DNA of 64,000 bases from Bradyrhizobium sp. WSM1743 (lineage in GTDB: Bacteria; Pseudomonadota; Alphaproteobacteria; Rhizobiales; Xanthobacteraceae). Positions 8,518-17,341 of this stretch are shown piece by piece. The position numbers and the translations under genes are program-made. The notes beneath the pieces are model-generated. The model was not told the origin of the DNA, searched no databases, and saw nothing but the letters and a program-made list of their open reading frames with translations. The stretch spans positions 105,033-169,032 of the forward strand of contig NZ_AXAZ01000012.1 in NCBI RefSeq assembly GCF_000473065.1. Reading direction: 5' to 3'. How positions within the stretch are numbered: the stretch's first letter is position 1; each line of letters begins with the position of its first letter.

Positions 8518-9825
8518 TCACTGACCGATCGCATCGAGAAACTGGTACCAGCCGGCGACCATGCGCACGGCGGGCTCGCGCAGCGGATAGAACGGAATGG
8601 GCTTCATGCGCCTGACATCGAGCAGGCCGACGTCGGGCGTCTCGCCGCGCACGAAGGCAGCGAGATAGCGGCCCATCAGGCTCGACATCGCGACCCCGGC
8701 GCCGTTGTAGCCGAGCGAGACCAGCGTGCGGTCGTCGAGCCGGCCGATATGCGGCACCGAGTCTAGCGTCATCGCGACGAGGCCCGACCATTTGTAGGCC
8801 AGCGGGATATCGGCGAGATCGGGGAAGATGCCGACCATCGCCTTGCGCAAGGCGTCGAACGCGGCCTGCGAGTCCTGCTTGCCGAAGGCACCGCGGCCGC
8901 CAAAGATCACGCGATTGTCGACCATGCGAAACCAGCGCATCATGCGCTTGGTCTCGGTATAGGTTCTCCCCGTCGGCATCAGCCGACCTGCAAGATTGCG
9001 CGGCAGCTTTTCGGTGGCGATGATGGCGCTGCGGAACGGGATCAGCGTGCGCTGCATCTGGGCGGTGGCATCGGTCAGATCCGAATAGCTGTTGGTGGCG
9101 ATGATCGCCTGCTTCGCCCGAACCGCGCCTTTCGGCGTCTCGGCGACGATGCCGCCATTCTCCCGCCGGAGTTTGACCACCGGCGATTCCTGGAAGATGG
9201 CAACGCCGCGGCGTGCGACACCATCGGCAAGGCCGCGCAGATAGTTCAGCGGATGGATGCCGCCCGAGCCGGGATTGAGCACGCCGCCGACGAAGGCATC
9301 GGAGCCGGTCTCCTCGCGCACGCCGTTCTTGTCGAGAATGCGGACCTCGGCGGAGCCCATCTCGCGCGTCATCCAGTTGGCCTCGTCGACCGCGGCCCGG
9401 AGCGTCGTCTCGTTATGTGCTGCCTTGACCTGGCCGGTACGCGTGAGCTGGGCGCTGGTGATGCCGAACTCGCTGACGAGCTCTTCGACCATGTCGGTCG
9501 ATTCATGCGCAATCTCGTACATGCGGCGCGCCATGGCGCGGCCGTGCACCGCATCGATCTCGCGGAACGAGAGGCGGAATTTTGCCGTGATCACCCCGCC
9601 ATTGCGGCCGCTTGCGCCCCAGCCGGGGCGGTTGGCCTCCAACACGACCGGCGCGAGCCCGCTCTTGGCGATGTGGTGCGCGGCGGAGAGGCCGGTGTAG
9701 CCGGCACCGATGATCACAACATCCGCCCGCTGATCGCCCGACAGCACGGGATAGTCGCGCGCCGGCTCCGCCGTGGCTTCCCACAGCGAATTGGCCGATG
9801 GCAGCGCGCTCCAGTCCCGTGTCAT
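8518..9825 (-). CDS. FAD-dependent oxidoreductase, gamma-glutamylputrescine oxidase (PuuB/OrdL)-like
   Basis: A 435-residue DAO-fold flavoprotein. The Rossmann motif VVIIGAGYTGLSAAHH lies near residues 36-51 behind an N-terminal extension with W residues (SLWEATA), which is the layout of PuuB/OrdL oxidases. The GRNGG motif follows at about residue 73, and the C-terminal YNGAGVAMSSLMGRYLA segment closes the FAD site. PuuB-like enzymes oxidise secondary or gamma-glutamylated amines. The gene lies between a HAD hydrolase and a PotD-like binding protein in one operon, consistent with oxidation of the imported amine. No gamma-glutamylputrescine synthetase is adjacent, so a true Puu pathway is not shown. 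Confidence 0.85.
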   Translation of the reverse strand: MTRDWSALPSANSLWEATAEPARDYPVLSGDQRADVVIIGAGYTGLSAAHHIAKSGLAPVVLEANRPGWGASGRNGGVITAKFRLSFREIDAVHGRAMARRMYEIAHESTDMVEELVSEFGITSAQLTRTGQVKAAHNETTLRAAVDEANWMTREMGSAEVRILDKNGVREETGSDAFVGGVLNPGSGGIHPLNYLRGLADGVARRGVAIFQESPVVKLRRENGGIVAETPKGAVRAKQAIIATNSYSDLTDATAQMQRTLIPFRSAIIATEKLPRNLAGRLMPTGRTYTETKRMMRWFRMVDNRVIFGGRGAFGKQDSQAAFDALRKAMVGIFPDLADIPLAYKWSGLVAMTLDSVPHIGRLDDRTLVSLGYNGAGVAMSSLMGRYLAAFVRGETPDVGLLDVRRMKPIPFYPLREPAVRMVAGWYQFLDAIGQ

Positions 9826-9840
9826 GCCGCCGCCCCTCCG

Positions 9841-10557
9841 TCACGCCGCCGGACCGATCGCGGCGTCGGCGAGCGCCTTCAGCGTCGGATAATGGAAGTC
9901 CGGCTTGGTCAGCGTCTCCACCGCCGGCGTGCCGCCGAAGCCGGCGATGCCTTGGCGGCGCTCGATCCAGCACACCTTGTAGCCGAGCTTCCGCGCGATC
10001 CCGATATCGTGGTATTGGCTCTGCGCGACGTGCAGGATGTCGGACTGCTTGTAGCCGAAGGCGGACTGGCGCCCTTTGTTATAGGCGAAGAATTCCGGAT
10101 TCGGCTTGGCTACGCCGGTGTCGTCGGCGCAGACCGTGTCGTCGAAGGGATCGCCGAGCGCATGCGCGTAACAGGAGAGCGCGACGCGGTCGGCGTTGGT
10201 CATCGCAACCAGGCGGAATTTCGTCCGCAGACGCTTGAGCGCCTCGATCGAATCCGGGAACGGTCCCCAGCGCAGCACCGCGAGCTGGAACGCGTCGCAG
10301 GACGCATCGTCGGCCGGCAGCCCGAGCTCCTTGCCGAGATAGCGGTAGACGTGGAACATCACCTCGCTCGAGCGCTCGTAATGCTTGTCGCGGCCGCGCT
10401 TGTAGGATTCGAAGACCTGGTCATCGCTGAGCTCGGCCGGCGTTTTGCCGGAGATCCTGCGCACCGCGGCGAGCACGCCGGTCTCGAAGTCGATCAAGGT
10501 GCCGACGACGTCGAAAGTGAGAACCTTGAAATTGCTGAACGCGGCTTGGGTCGACAT
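9841..10557 (-). CDS. HAD-superfamily hydrolase, haloacid dehalogenase type II-like
   Basis: A 238-residue HAD protein with motif I FDVVGTL (nucleophile aspartate near residue 16), motif II MTNAD, motif III lysine in VAKPNPEFF and motif IV VAQSQYHDI. The YHDI end and the overall length match type II haloacid dehalogenase-like proteins. Many members of this group are phosphatases rather than dehalogenases. The start is supported by a GAGAGAAG site upstream. Location between the ABC ATPase and an FAD oxidoreductase suggests it acts on a product of the imported compound, but this is inference. Confidence 0.85.
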   Translation of the reverse strand: MSTQAAFSNFKVLTFDVVGTLIDFETGVLAAVRRISGKTPAELSDDQVFESYKRGRDKHYERSSEVMFHVYRYLGKELGLPADDASCDAFQLAVLRWGPFPDSIEALKRLRTKFRLVAMTNADRVALSCYAHALGDPFDDTVCADDTGVAKPNPEFFAYNKGRQSAFGYKQSDILHVAQSQYHDIGIARKLGYKVCWIERRQGIAGFGGTPAVETLTKPDFHYPTLKALADAAIGPAA

Positions 10558-10592
10558 TTTGGTTTCTTCTCTCGGGTTGGATGAGGCTGAGT

Positions 10593-11693
10593 TCAGTCCC
10601 CCACCCTGGGGACGACAATCGTGTCCTCGGGGTGGAGCGTCACGGTGAGGCTGCCGCCGAGCGGTGGAATGCGGCTATAGGCCTGGTGGTAGGCCGGCTG
10701 GCGCAGGCTGAGCGCGATGCCGTCGGCGAGCGCGAGGAAGATGCGCAGGCTCTCGCCCTGATAAACGACGTCGGTGACCGTTCCGGTCAGCCGGTTGCAG
10801 GCGGCATCCTGCGCGCCGTCGTCGATCAGCAGTTTCTCGCTGTGCACAGCGAGCATCAGCGCGTCGCCATCCGGAATGGCGCGGGCGCTGCGCAGCAGCG
10901 CATTGCCGAGCGCGACGCAGGCCGCATCGACACGGCGAACGGGCAGCATCGTCGCCTCCCCGATGAAGCTCGCTACGAAGGAATTTGCCGGATAATCGTG
11001 CAGCCGTTCGGGCGCGTCGATCTGGATCAGCCTGCCGTCCTTCATCACCGCGACGCGGTCGCTCATGGTCAGCGCCTCGCGCTGGTCATGGGTGACATAG
11101 ATGATTGTGGCGCCGATGCGCTTGTGCAGCGCGCGCAGCTCGATCTGCATGGATTCGCGCAGCTGCTTGTCGAGCGCGGAGAGCGGCTCGTCCATCAGGA
11201 TCAGGCGCGGCTCGAAGATCATGGCGCGCGCCAGCGCCACACGCTGGCGCTGTCCGCCGGAAAGCTGCGCAATGCCACGCTCTTCATATCCGGCAAGGCC
11301 GACCATCGCGAGCGCCGCGCGCACCTTGTCAGGCCAGCTCGCTTTCGGCAGCCGGCGCGCGCGCAGGGGAAAGGCGACGTTCTCGCCGACGCTCATATGC
11401 GGGAACAGCGCGTAGTTCTGGAAGACGACGCCGAGATCGCGCTTGTGCGGCGGCATGTAGGTGACGTCGCGGCCGCCGAACAGGATCCTGCCCGACGAGG
11501 GCAGGATGAAGCCGCCCAAAATGCCGAGCAGCGTGGTCTTGCCGGAACCGGACGGACCGAGCAGCGAGACGAATTCGCCGGCGCCGACATTGAGGGACAC
11601 GTCGTCGAGGGCGCGAACGGGGCCATAGGCCTTGCTCGCGGATCTGATCTCGACGCTTTCCGCTCGTTTGTCCAACGATCGACCTCGCCTCAT
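10593..11693 (-). CDS. ABC transporter ATP-binding protein, PotA-like
   Basis: A 366-residue ATPase. Walker A is GPSGSGKTT, the signature is LSGGQRQRVALARA, Walker B is LILMDEP followed by the D-loop SALD, and the switch histidine is in VTHDQ. The C-terminal third is a TOBE-type regulatory domain, as in PotA/MalK. The first gene of the importer operon, it energises the two permeases. The start is uncertain: I give the ATG at 11693, but a TTG eighteen bases further in (11675) has the better ribosome site (GAGGCGAGG). The frame can be extended to 11798 but those residues look non-coding. Confidence 0.9.
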   Translation of the reverse strand: MRRGRSLDKRAESVEIRSASKAYGPVRALDDVSLNVGAGEFVSLLGPSGSGKTTLLGILGGFILPSSGRILFGGRDVTYMPPHKRDLGVVFQNYALFPHMSVGENVAFPLRARRLPKASWPDKVRAALAMVGLAGYEERGIAQLSGGQRQRVALARAMIFEPRLILMDEPLSALDKQLRESMQIELRALHKRIGATIIYVTHDQREALTMSDRVAVMKDGRLIQIDAPERLHDYPANSFVASFIGEATMLPVRRVDAACVALGNALLRSARAIPDGDALMLAVHSEKLLIDDGAQDAACNRLTGTVTDVVYQGESLRIFLALADGIALSLRQPAYHQAYSRIPPLGGSLTVTLHPEDTIVVPRVGD

Positions 11694-11847
11694 TCCCGCA
11701 ACGGCGCGCCTCACTGCGCGCCATAAGCCTACTTTATAGACAGGGGAGCTGACGCACTCACGGTCGAAGCGTGCACCGCACCATCTCTTCTCTCGCAAGC
11801 CCAGTCTTTAAGCTGTCATGCCGATGACACCAGACTTGGTAAAACTC

Positions 11848-11857
11848 GGCAATTGCC
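11848..11857. promoter_or_regulatory. Candidate LysR operator in the divergent promoter region
   Basis: The only clear dyad in the 194-bp region between the ABC ATPase and the LysR gene is GGCAATTGCC, about 30 bp upstream of the LysR start. LysR regulators commonly autoregulate and control a divergent operon from such a site. The assignment is by position and symmetry only. Confidence 0.35.
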
Positions 11858-11887
11858 AAATTCTCACGCGGCTCATAACATGGCGTT

Positions 11888-12826
11888 ATGCCCGAGCTGC
11901 GCCGCATGCTGCCTTCCAGTAACGCCCTGTTCGTCTTCGACGCGGCGGCGCGCAATGGTAGCTTCACCGCGGCGGCGGCAGAGTTGAATGTCACGCAGCC
12001 GGCGGTGAGCCGAATGCTCGGTCAGTTCGAGGAGCATCTCGGCGTTCGCCTGTTCGACCGCAAGGCGGGACGCGCGGTACTCACCGAAGAAGGCGAGCTC
12101 TTGTATCGCCGCGTGCTCGAAGGCTTTCGCAGCATCGAGAGCGGGCTCGTGGAAATCGAACGGCGGCGCAAGGGCACCGAGACGGTGACGCTGTCGGTCT
12201 CCTCCGCCTTCACCACGCATTGGCTGATGCCCCGCATCGACAAGCTGCAGAAGCAGTTTCCGCAAGTCGATCTGCGCTTCCAGCTGATTTCCGGCGCGCT
12301 GCGCGGGCCGGTCGAGAATGTCGATCTCGGCATGCGCTTTCGCGATCGCGACGAGCCGTCGTCCGGCGGCACGCTGATCATGAAGGAGGTCATGCTGCCG
12401 ATGTGCAGTCCGGGCTATCTTGGTGAGAGCGATCCCGCGGAAGGCAACACCATCATCCGGCTTGCGGAGACGCCTGGCGATTGGGCGGCGGATTACGCTT
12501 CGCTCCTCACCGGGCGCCGCGGCGCAGCCAAGGCGCTGAGCTTCACCGATTATGCCGTCGTGGTGCAGGCCGCGCTGCTCGGCCAGGGAATCGCGCTCGG
12601 CTGGCTGACGGTCGCCTCGCACTGGCTTCTCACCGGCGCACTGGTGCCTGCCTCCGACAGGCTCACCACCACGCGGCGTCTCTGCGAGTTCCTGCCGCCG
12701 CGCAACCGCGCGATGCGCCCGATCGCCGCCGAGATCCGGGACTGGATCATCGCCCAGATGAAAAGCGAGATCGCCGCGATCGACCGGCTCTACCCGAAGC
12801 TCGGCGCGATGGACGCGTGTTACTAA
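11888..12826 (+). CDS. LysR-family transcriptional regulator (GcvA-like)
   Basis: A 312-residue LTTR. The N-terminal winged helix-turn-helix spans about residues 10-70 (FVFDAAARNGSFTAAAAELN, then TQPAVSRMLGQFEEHLGVRLFDR in family register), followed by a linker helix and a periplasmic-binding-type effector domain. The PSSNALFVFDAAARNGSF opening resembles the GcvA/AmpR branch. It is divergent from the PotABCD-type operon and is its likely local regulator. The gene converges with uxuA, with a palindromic repeat between them. Confidence 0.9.
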   Translation: MPELRRMLPSSNALFVFDAAARNGSFTAAAAELNVTQPAVSRMLGQFEEHLGVRLFDRKAGRAVLTEEGELLYRRVLEGFRSIESGLVEIERRRKGTETVTLSVSSAFTTHWLMPRIDKLQKQFPQVDLRFQLISGALRGPVENVDLGMRFRDRDEPSSGGTLIMKEVMLPMCSPGYLGESDPAEGNTIIRLAETPGDWAADYASLLTGRRGAAKALSFTDYAVVVQAALLGQGIALGWLTVASHWLLTGALVPASDRLTTTRRLCEFLPPRNRAMRPIAAEIRDWIIAQMKSEIAAIDRLYPKLGAMDACY

Positions 12827-12861
12827 GCAGGCGGTCTTGGGGCGAAGCCCCGCTCTCTCCA

Positions 12862-12942
12862 CGTCATTGCGAGCGCAGCGAAGCAATCCAGAGTCTTTTC
12901 CGCGGAGGGATTCTGGATTGCTTCGCTCCGCTCGCAATGACG
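12862..12942. repeat. Long inverted repeat (type B) between convergent genes
   Basis: Arms 12862-12892 and 12912-12942 are 31 bp each with a single mismatch and a 19-bp loop. Each arm has CGTCATTGCGAGCG at its outer end and GAAGCAATCCAGA at its inner end. It fills the space between the LysR stop and the uxuA stop, so it could serve as a bidirectional terminator. This type of unit is a familiar dispersed repeat in Bradyrhizobium genomes (recollection, not searched). Confidence 0.85.
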
Positions 12943-12963
12943 ATGTCGACAGAGCTTTGGCCT

Positions 12964-14154
12964 CTATCGATGCTCGATCGCCCTGATCGCGCCGCGGAGT
13001 TCGGCGAGGCCGCGCAGGCGGCCGATCGCGGTGTAGCCGGGATTGGTGCGCTTGGTGGCGGCGAGATCATCGAGCATGCGGTGGCCGTGGTCCGGGCGGA
13101 ACACGATTTTCTTGTCTCGTGAGCGCTGAGCGTTCTCCTTCAACAGCGCCTTGAGCACCGCGATCATGTCGACGTCGCCGTCGAGATGATCGGACTCGTA
13201 GAATGACAGGCCATCCGCCTCGCGCTTGGTCGCGCGCAGATGGGCGAACGCAATGCGCGGACCGAAGCGCTCCGCCATTTCGGGCAGATTGTTCTCCGCG
13301 CGCACGCCGAGCGAGCCCGTGCACAGGCAGATGCCGTTCGCCTTCGACGGCACGGCATCGAACAGCGCCTGATAATCGTCCGCGCTGGAGGCAATGCGCG
13401 GCAGGCCGAACAGTGGCCGCGGCGGATCGTCCGGATGCAGCGTCAGGGAGACACCGAGCTGCTCGGCGACCGGCGCGACCCGCGCGAGGAACTCGGCGAG
13501 ATGCTGCCGCAGGATCTTTGGCGTGATGTCGCGATAGCTCTCCAGCCGGTCTCGGAATTGCGGGATGGTCATCGGCTCGGTGGTCGAGCCCGGCAGCGCG
13601 CTGGCGATGACCATGACGAGATAGTCGATATCGGCCTGGCTCATCTGGTCGAACAGCTTTTTCGCGCGCGCCTGCTGCTCGGGCGAATAGTCCTGCGCAG
13701 CGGCCGGACGCTTGAGGATATGCAGCTCGAATGCCGCGAAGCGGTCCTGGTCGAACCGCATGGCGCGGGCGCCGTTCGGCAGCTCCCATTCGAGATCGGT
13801 GCGGCACCAATCGACGACAGGCATGAAATTGTAGCAGATGATCTTGATGTCGCTGGCGGCCACCGCCTCCAGGCTCGCGATCCACGCTTCGATCGACTTC
13901 GTCCCCTTTCCGCCGAGCCGCTTGACGTCGTCGGGAATCGGAATCGATTCCACCACCGACCAGGTCAGCTGCGAGCGGCCGGGCTGGCCGTTCTCGATAA
14001 AATTCTTGCGCTCCTCGACCGCCTTGCGCGTCCAGGATTCGCCGATCGGCACCTGATGCAGTGCCGAGACGATATCGCTCGCCCCGGCCTGCCTGACATC
14101 ATCGAGCGAGACCGGATCATCCGGCCCGTACCAGCGCCATCCCTCCAGCATCAT
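12964..14154 (-). CDS. uxuA: Mannonate dehydratase
   Basis: A 396-residue protein close to the usual UxuA length (about 394). Characteristic blocks are WRWYGPDDPV near the N-terminus, CYNFMPVVDWCRTDL, LHPDDPP, CTGSLG and FRPDHGH, which hold the metal ligands and active site. UxuA removes water from D-mannonate to give 2-keto-3-deoxy-D-gluconate in the cytoplasm. I use the ATG at 14154 because GGAGAG precedes it. An ATG at 14166 that overlaps the stop of the upstream gene is an alternative. It is the last gene of the TRAP/dehydrogenase operon and supplies the dehydratase step. Confidence 0.93.
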   Translation of the reverse strand: MMLEGWRWYGPDDPVSLDDVRQAGASDIVSALHQVPIGESWTRKAVEERKNFIENGQPGRSQLTWSVVESIPIPDDVKRLGGKGTKSIEAWIASLEAVAASDIKIICYNFMPVVDWCRTDLEWELPNGARAMRFDQDRFAAFELHILKRPAAAQDYSPEQQARAKKLFDQMSQADIDYLVMVIASALPGSTTEPMTIPQFRDRLESYRDITPKILRQHLAEFLARVAPVAEQLGVSLTLHPDDPPRPLFGLPRIASSADDYQALFDAVPSKANGICLCTGSLGVRAENNLPEMAERFGPRIAFAHLRATKREADGLSFYESDHLDGDVDMIAVLKALLKENAQRSRDKKIVFRPDHGHRMLDDLAATKRTNPGYTAIGRLRGLAELRGAIRAIEHR

Positions 14155-14165
14155 GGATCTCTCCA

Positions 14166-15215
14166 TCAATTCGCGGTCAGCACGACCTTGACGCTCTGCG
14201 AGCGGTCGAGCGCCAGCCGCAGCGCGTCGGGCGCGGTCGACAGCGGCCGCTCGGCGGTGACCAGCGACAGCACATCGACGCTGCCGTTGCCGATCAGTTC
14301 CACCGCATTCATGAACTCGAAGCCGAAGCGGAACGAGCCGCGCAGATCGATCTCCTTGGCCATCACCGCGTTCGAGGGCGTCGGGATCTGGCCGCCGGGC
14401 AGATTGCCGATCTGCACCACGACACCGCCGCGCCTGACGATGCCGATCGCGCTGGCAAGGCCTGCAGCCGTGCCGGAGACCTCGAAGGCAACATCGTAAG
14501 GACGTGCGGCGGCCTGCGCCTTCAGGCCCTCCTCACCTCCCGCAACGTTCTCGACGTGCGAGGCACCAAGCCGGCTGGCAAACGTCAGAGGCGCCGGTGC
14601 GATGTCGGCGACCGTGATGTCGGCCATGCCGGCGCGGCGCGCGGCGAGCATGGTCAGAAGCCCGATCGGGCCGGCACCAAAAATGATGCCGCGCTTGCCC
14701 TCGATATTGCCGGCGCGGGCGACCGCGTGGAGGCAGACCGCGAGCGGCTCGGCCAGCGCCGCGGCCTGATAGGACACGTGGTCCGGAATCTTCACGCACT
14801 GCGCCGGGATTGCGTCGAAGTAATTGGCGAAGCCACCCTGCATGTGCGGCGTCTTCGACGCCGAGCCCATGAAGTAGATGTTCTCGCACAGGTTCGGCCG
14901 GCCTTCGCGGCAGGCGACGCAATGGCCGCACCAGCGCGACGGGTTGACGGCAACGCGGTCGCCGACCTTCAGCTTGGCAGCAGTGCCGGAGATCTCCACG
15001 ACCTCGCCGGAGATCTCGTGGCCGAGCACCAGCGGCGACTTCACCACGAAATCGCCGGTGCGGGCATGGCGGAAATAGTGCATGTCCGAGCCGCAGATGC
15101 CGCCGGCGCCAAAGCGGATGCGCACCATGCCCTGGCTAAGCTTGTCGAGCGGATGCTCGATCATGCGCAGATCTTCGGGGCCGAACAGGGTTGCGGCGAG
15201 AGCGGTCGAGGTCAT
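14166..15215 (-). CDS. Zinc-dependent alcohol dehydrogenase, L-idonate/L-gulonate 5-dehydrogenase type
   Basis: A 349-residue MDR-family enzyme. The catalytic zinc cysteine is in GGICGSDMHYF, the GHE motif is GHEISGEV, and the structural zinc site is CGHCVACREGRPNLC. The NAD-binding region reads IIFGAGPIGLLTMLAARR. Similarity is to L-idonate 5-dehydrogenase (IdnD), but relatives such as RspB act as L-gulonate 5-dehydrogenases that form D-fructuronate. With uxuB and uxuA in the same locus, the gulonate reading fits better. The ATG overlaps the TGA of dctM by 4 bp. Confidence 0.85.
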   Translation of the reverse strand: MTSTALAATLFGPEDLRMIEHPLDKLSQGMVRIRFGAGGICGSDMHYFRHARTGDFVVKSPLVLGHEISGEVVEISGTAAKLKVGDRVAVNPSRWCGHCVACREGRPNLCENIYFMGSASKTPHMQGGFANYFDAIPAQCVKIPDHVSYQAAALAEPLAVCLHAVARAGNIEGKRGIIFGAGPIGLLTMLAARRAGMADITVADIAPAPLTFASRLGASHVENVAGGEEGLKAQAAARPYDVAFEVSGTAAGLASAIGIVRRGGVVVQIGNLPGGQIPTPSNAVMAKEIDLRGSFRFGFEFMNAVELIGNGSVDVLSLVTAERPLSTAPDALRLALDRSQSVKVVLTAN

Positions 15216-16618
15216 TTGGAGAGTCCCATGTATTTTGGCAGCCAGAGGGTCAGGTCGGGAATGTAGGTGATCGCGATCAGCGCGAGCAGCAGCGGCACCA
15301 GCCAGGGCAGGATCGCGACCGTCGTGCGCTCGACCGAGAGTTTTGCGACGCGGGCGAGCACGAACAGCACCATGCCGAGCGGCGGATGCAGCAGGCCGAT
15401 CATCAGGTTCAGCGTCATGATCAGGCCGAAATGGATCGGGTCGATGCCGAGCTTGAGCACGATCGGCAGCAGGATCGGCACCAGGATGGTGATCGCCGCA
15501 GTCGTGTCGATGAAGCAGCCGACGAACAGGATCAGCACGTTGGCGAGCGCCAGGAACACCCATTTGTTGTGGGTGATGCTGAGCATCCAGTCCGACAGCA
15601 TCTGCGCCGCCTGCGACACCGTGAGCAGCCAGGCGAAGATCGAGGCGGCGGTGACGATGAACAGCACCGAGGCCGTTGTCTCGATGGTGTCGAAGGTCGC
15701 CTTCGCCACCGTTTGCAGCGTCATGGTCCGGTAGCGCACGAGGCCGAGGAACAGCGACCAGATCACGGCGGCGACCGCGGCTTCCGTCGGCGTGAACCAG
15801 CCGAGCGTCATGCCTCCGATCAGGATCACCGGCGCCATCAGCGCCATCACCGCCGAGAAATCGAAATACCAGTCGATCAGGAGCAGCGTGCCGAGGCCGA
15901 TCACGACCGCCATGTTGACCGAGAGGCCGGCGAGCACCATCAGCCAGATCGCCATCGGGAACGACAGCACGATCAATATCTCGAGGCCGGCCGAGCCGAG
16001 CTGCGGCCAGGAGAACGGCGTGTCACTGCCCCATTTGTTCTTGTGCGCGAAATAGGTGACGGTGGCCATCATGAACAGCGTCAGGACGACGCCGGGAATG
16101 ACGCCGCCGAGGAACAGCGCGCCGATCGAGACGTTCGCCATCATGCCGTAGATCACGAACGGCAGCGACGGCGGGATGATCGGCCCGAGCGTCGCCGAGG
16201 CCGCGGTGACGCCGACCGAGAACTCGGTGGAGTAGCCGTGGTCCTTCATCGCCTTGATCTCGATGGTGCCAAGACCGGCGGCATCCGCGATCGCGGTGCC
16301 GGACATGCCGGAGAAGATCACCGAGCCGATGATGTTGACGTGACCGAGGCCGCCACGCATCCACCCCACCAGAGCGACCGCAAACTTGTAGATGCGCCCG
16401 GTGACGCCGGCGATGTTCATGAGGTTGCCGGCCAGGATGAAGAACGGCACGGCAAGCAGCGGAAAGCTCTCGACACCAGCGATCATGCGCTGCGCCAACG
16501 TGACGTCGGGTGTTACGCCGCTGACCAGGATGTAGAGCAGCGACGACACGGCCATGGCGATCGCCACGGGAACGCCGAGCAGCATCAGGATCAGAAAGCC
16601 TCCGAGCAAGAGCAGCAT
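15212..16618 (-). CDS. dctM: TRAP transporter large permease DctM
   Basis: A 468-residue, highly hydrophobic protein with about twelve membrane segments of the DctM/IT superfamily. It opens MLLLLGGFLILMLLGVPVA and contains the family blocks FFILAGNLMN, FSGMSGTAIADAAGLGTIEI and IPPSLPFVIYG. It is the sodium-coupled transport subunit that works with DctQ and the periplasmic binding protein DctP. The ATG at 16618 follows a GGAAGG site, and a start ten codons upstream would overlap dctQ. The dctQ-dctM gap is only 4 bp. Confidence 0.93.
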   Translation of the reverse strand: MLLLLGGFLILMLLGVPVAIAMAVSSLLYILVSGVTPDVTLAQRMIAGVESFPLLAVPFFILAGNLMNIAGVTGRIYKFAVALVGWMRGGLGHVNIIGSVIFSGMSGTAIADAAGLGTIEIKAMKDHGYSTEFSVGVTAASATLGPIIPPSLPFVIYGMMANVSIGALFLGGVIPGVVLTLFMMATVTYFAHKNKWGSDTPFSWPQLGSAGLEILIVLSFPMAIWLMVLAGLSVNMAVVIGLGTLLLIDWYFDFSAVMALMAPVILIGGMTLGWFTPTEAAVAAVIWSLFLGLVRYRTMTLQTVAKATFDTIETTASVLFIVTAASIFAWLLTVSQAAQMLSDWMLSITHNKWVFLALANVLILFVGCFIDTTAAITILVPILLPIVLKLGIDPIHFGLIMTLNLMIGLLHPPLGMVLFVLARVAKLSVERTTVAILPWLVPLLLALIAITYIPDLTLWLPKYMGLSK

Positions 16619-16622
16619 GGTC

Positions 16623-17201
16623 TTATCCTTCCGATCCGTCGTAGGCACCGGGACGTTCGAGGACCGAGTAGCCCTGCCGCCAGTTCTGTAGCGCCACCTG
16701 CACCGAGCGTGCGAACATCAGCACGAAGCCGAGCAGCACGGCGTAATAGACGTAGTTCTTGGCAAAATTGATCGTGGTCATCTGCTCGTCGCCGATGATC
16801 TGGATATAGACCCAGACCAGCTTGGTGGCGTAGCCGAAGAAGGCGATCCGGATCAGGTCGATCGCGGTCGACAGCACGCGCCCTACTGGATGCGGCAGAT
16901 AGCGATAGACGAGGTCAACCTGGATGTGCCGCGACAGCCGCACGCACATCGAGGCGCCGATGAAGACCACGCCGATGAGGCAGTAGGTCGCGATCTCCTC
17001 GGTCCAGGCGTAGCTGTCGTTGAGCACGTAGCGGGTGAAGAACTGGAGGAAGACGGCGAGCGCCATCACCCAGAAGATCGCCAGCGCCACCCAGTCCTCG
17101 AAGGCGTAGATGCCGAGATCGACCTTCGGCGTCGCCTCCTCCTCGAAGGTATGGGCGATCTCGTCCGCGGTGATCTGCCGGTGGATTTCGGCGGTGGACA
17201 T
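16623..17201 (-). CDS. dctQ: TRAP transporter small permease DctQ
   Basis: A 192-residue protein with four predicted membrane helices and the DctQ core (WVALAIFWVMALAVFLQFF, YAWTEEIATYCLIGVVFIG). It has a cytoplasmic N-terminal extension of about 35 residues. The ATG at 17201 is preceded by GAGGAG. DctQ links DctP and DctM in tripartite importers. A palindromic repeat separates it from dctP, which is unusual inside an operon. Confidence 0.92.
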   Translation of the reverse strand: MSTAEIHRQITADEIAHTFEEEATPKVDLGIYAFEDWVALAIFWVMALAVFLQFFTRYVLNDSYAWTEEIATYCLIGVVFIGASMCVRLSRHIQVDLVYRYLPHPVGRVLSTAIDLIRIAFFGYATKLVWVYIQIIGDEQMTTINFAKNYVYYAVLLGFVLMFARSVQVALQNWRQGYSVLERPGAYDGSEG

Positions 17202-17226
17202 GGGGGCACTCCTCAAGCATCTCAGT

Positions 17227-17338
17227 CGTCATTCCGGGGCGGCTCGACGGGATCGCGCAAAGTGCGGCCCGGAGAGCCGAACCCGGAATCTCGAGGTTCC
17301 GGGTTCGACGCTGACGCGTCGCCCCGGAACGACGGGGC
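17227..17338. repeat. Palindromic repeat (type C) inside the dctP-dctQ operon
   Basis: An outer stem GTCATTCCGGGGCG...CGCCCCGGAACGAC encloses an inner hairpin GAACCCGGAATCTC...GAGGTTCCGGGTTC. It occupies nearly all of the 140 bp between the dctP stop and the dctQ start. In the transcript it would form a strong structure, likely to protect the dctP part or attenuate the downstream part. Confidence 0.8.
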
Positions 17339-17341
17339 TAG

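Noticed and set aside
15191..16771. 526-codon plus-strand open frame opposite dctM
   Set aside because: The translation is almost only D, R, H, Q, E and G, the typical antisense image of a hydrophobic membrane protein.
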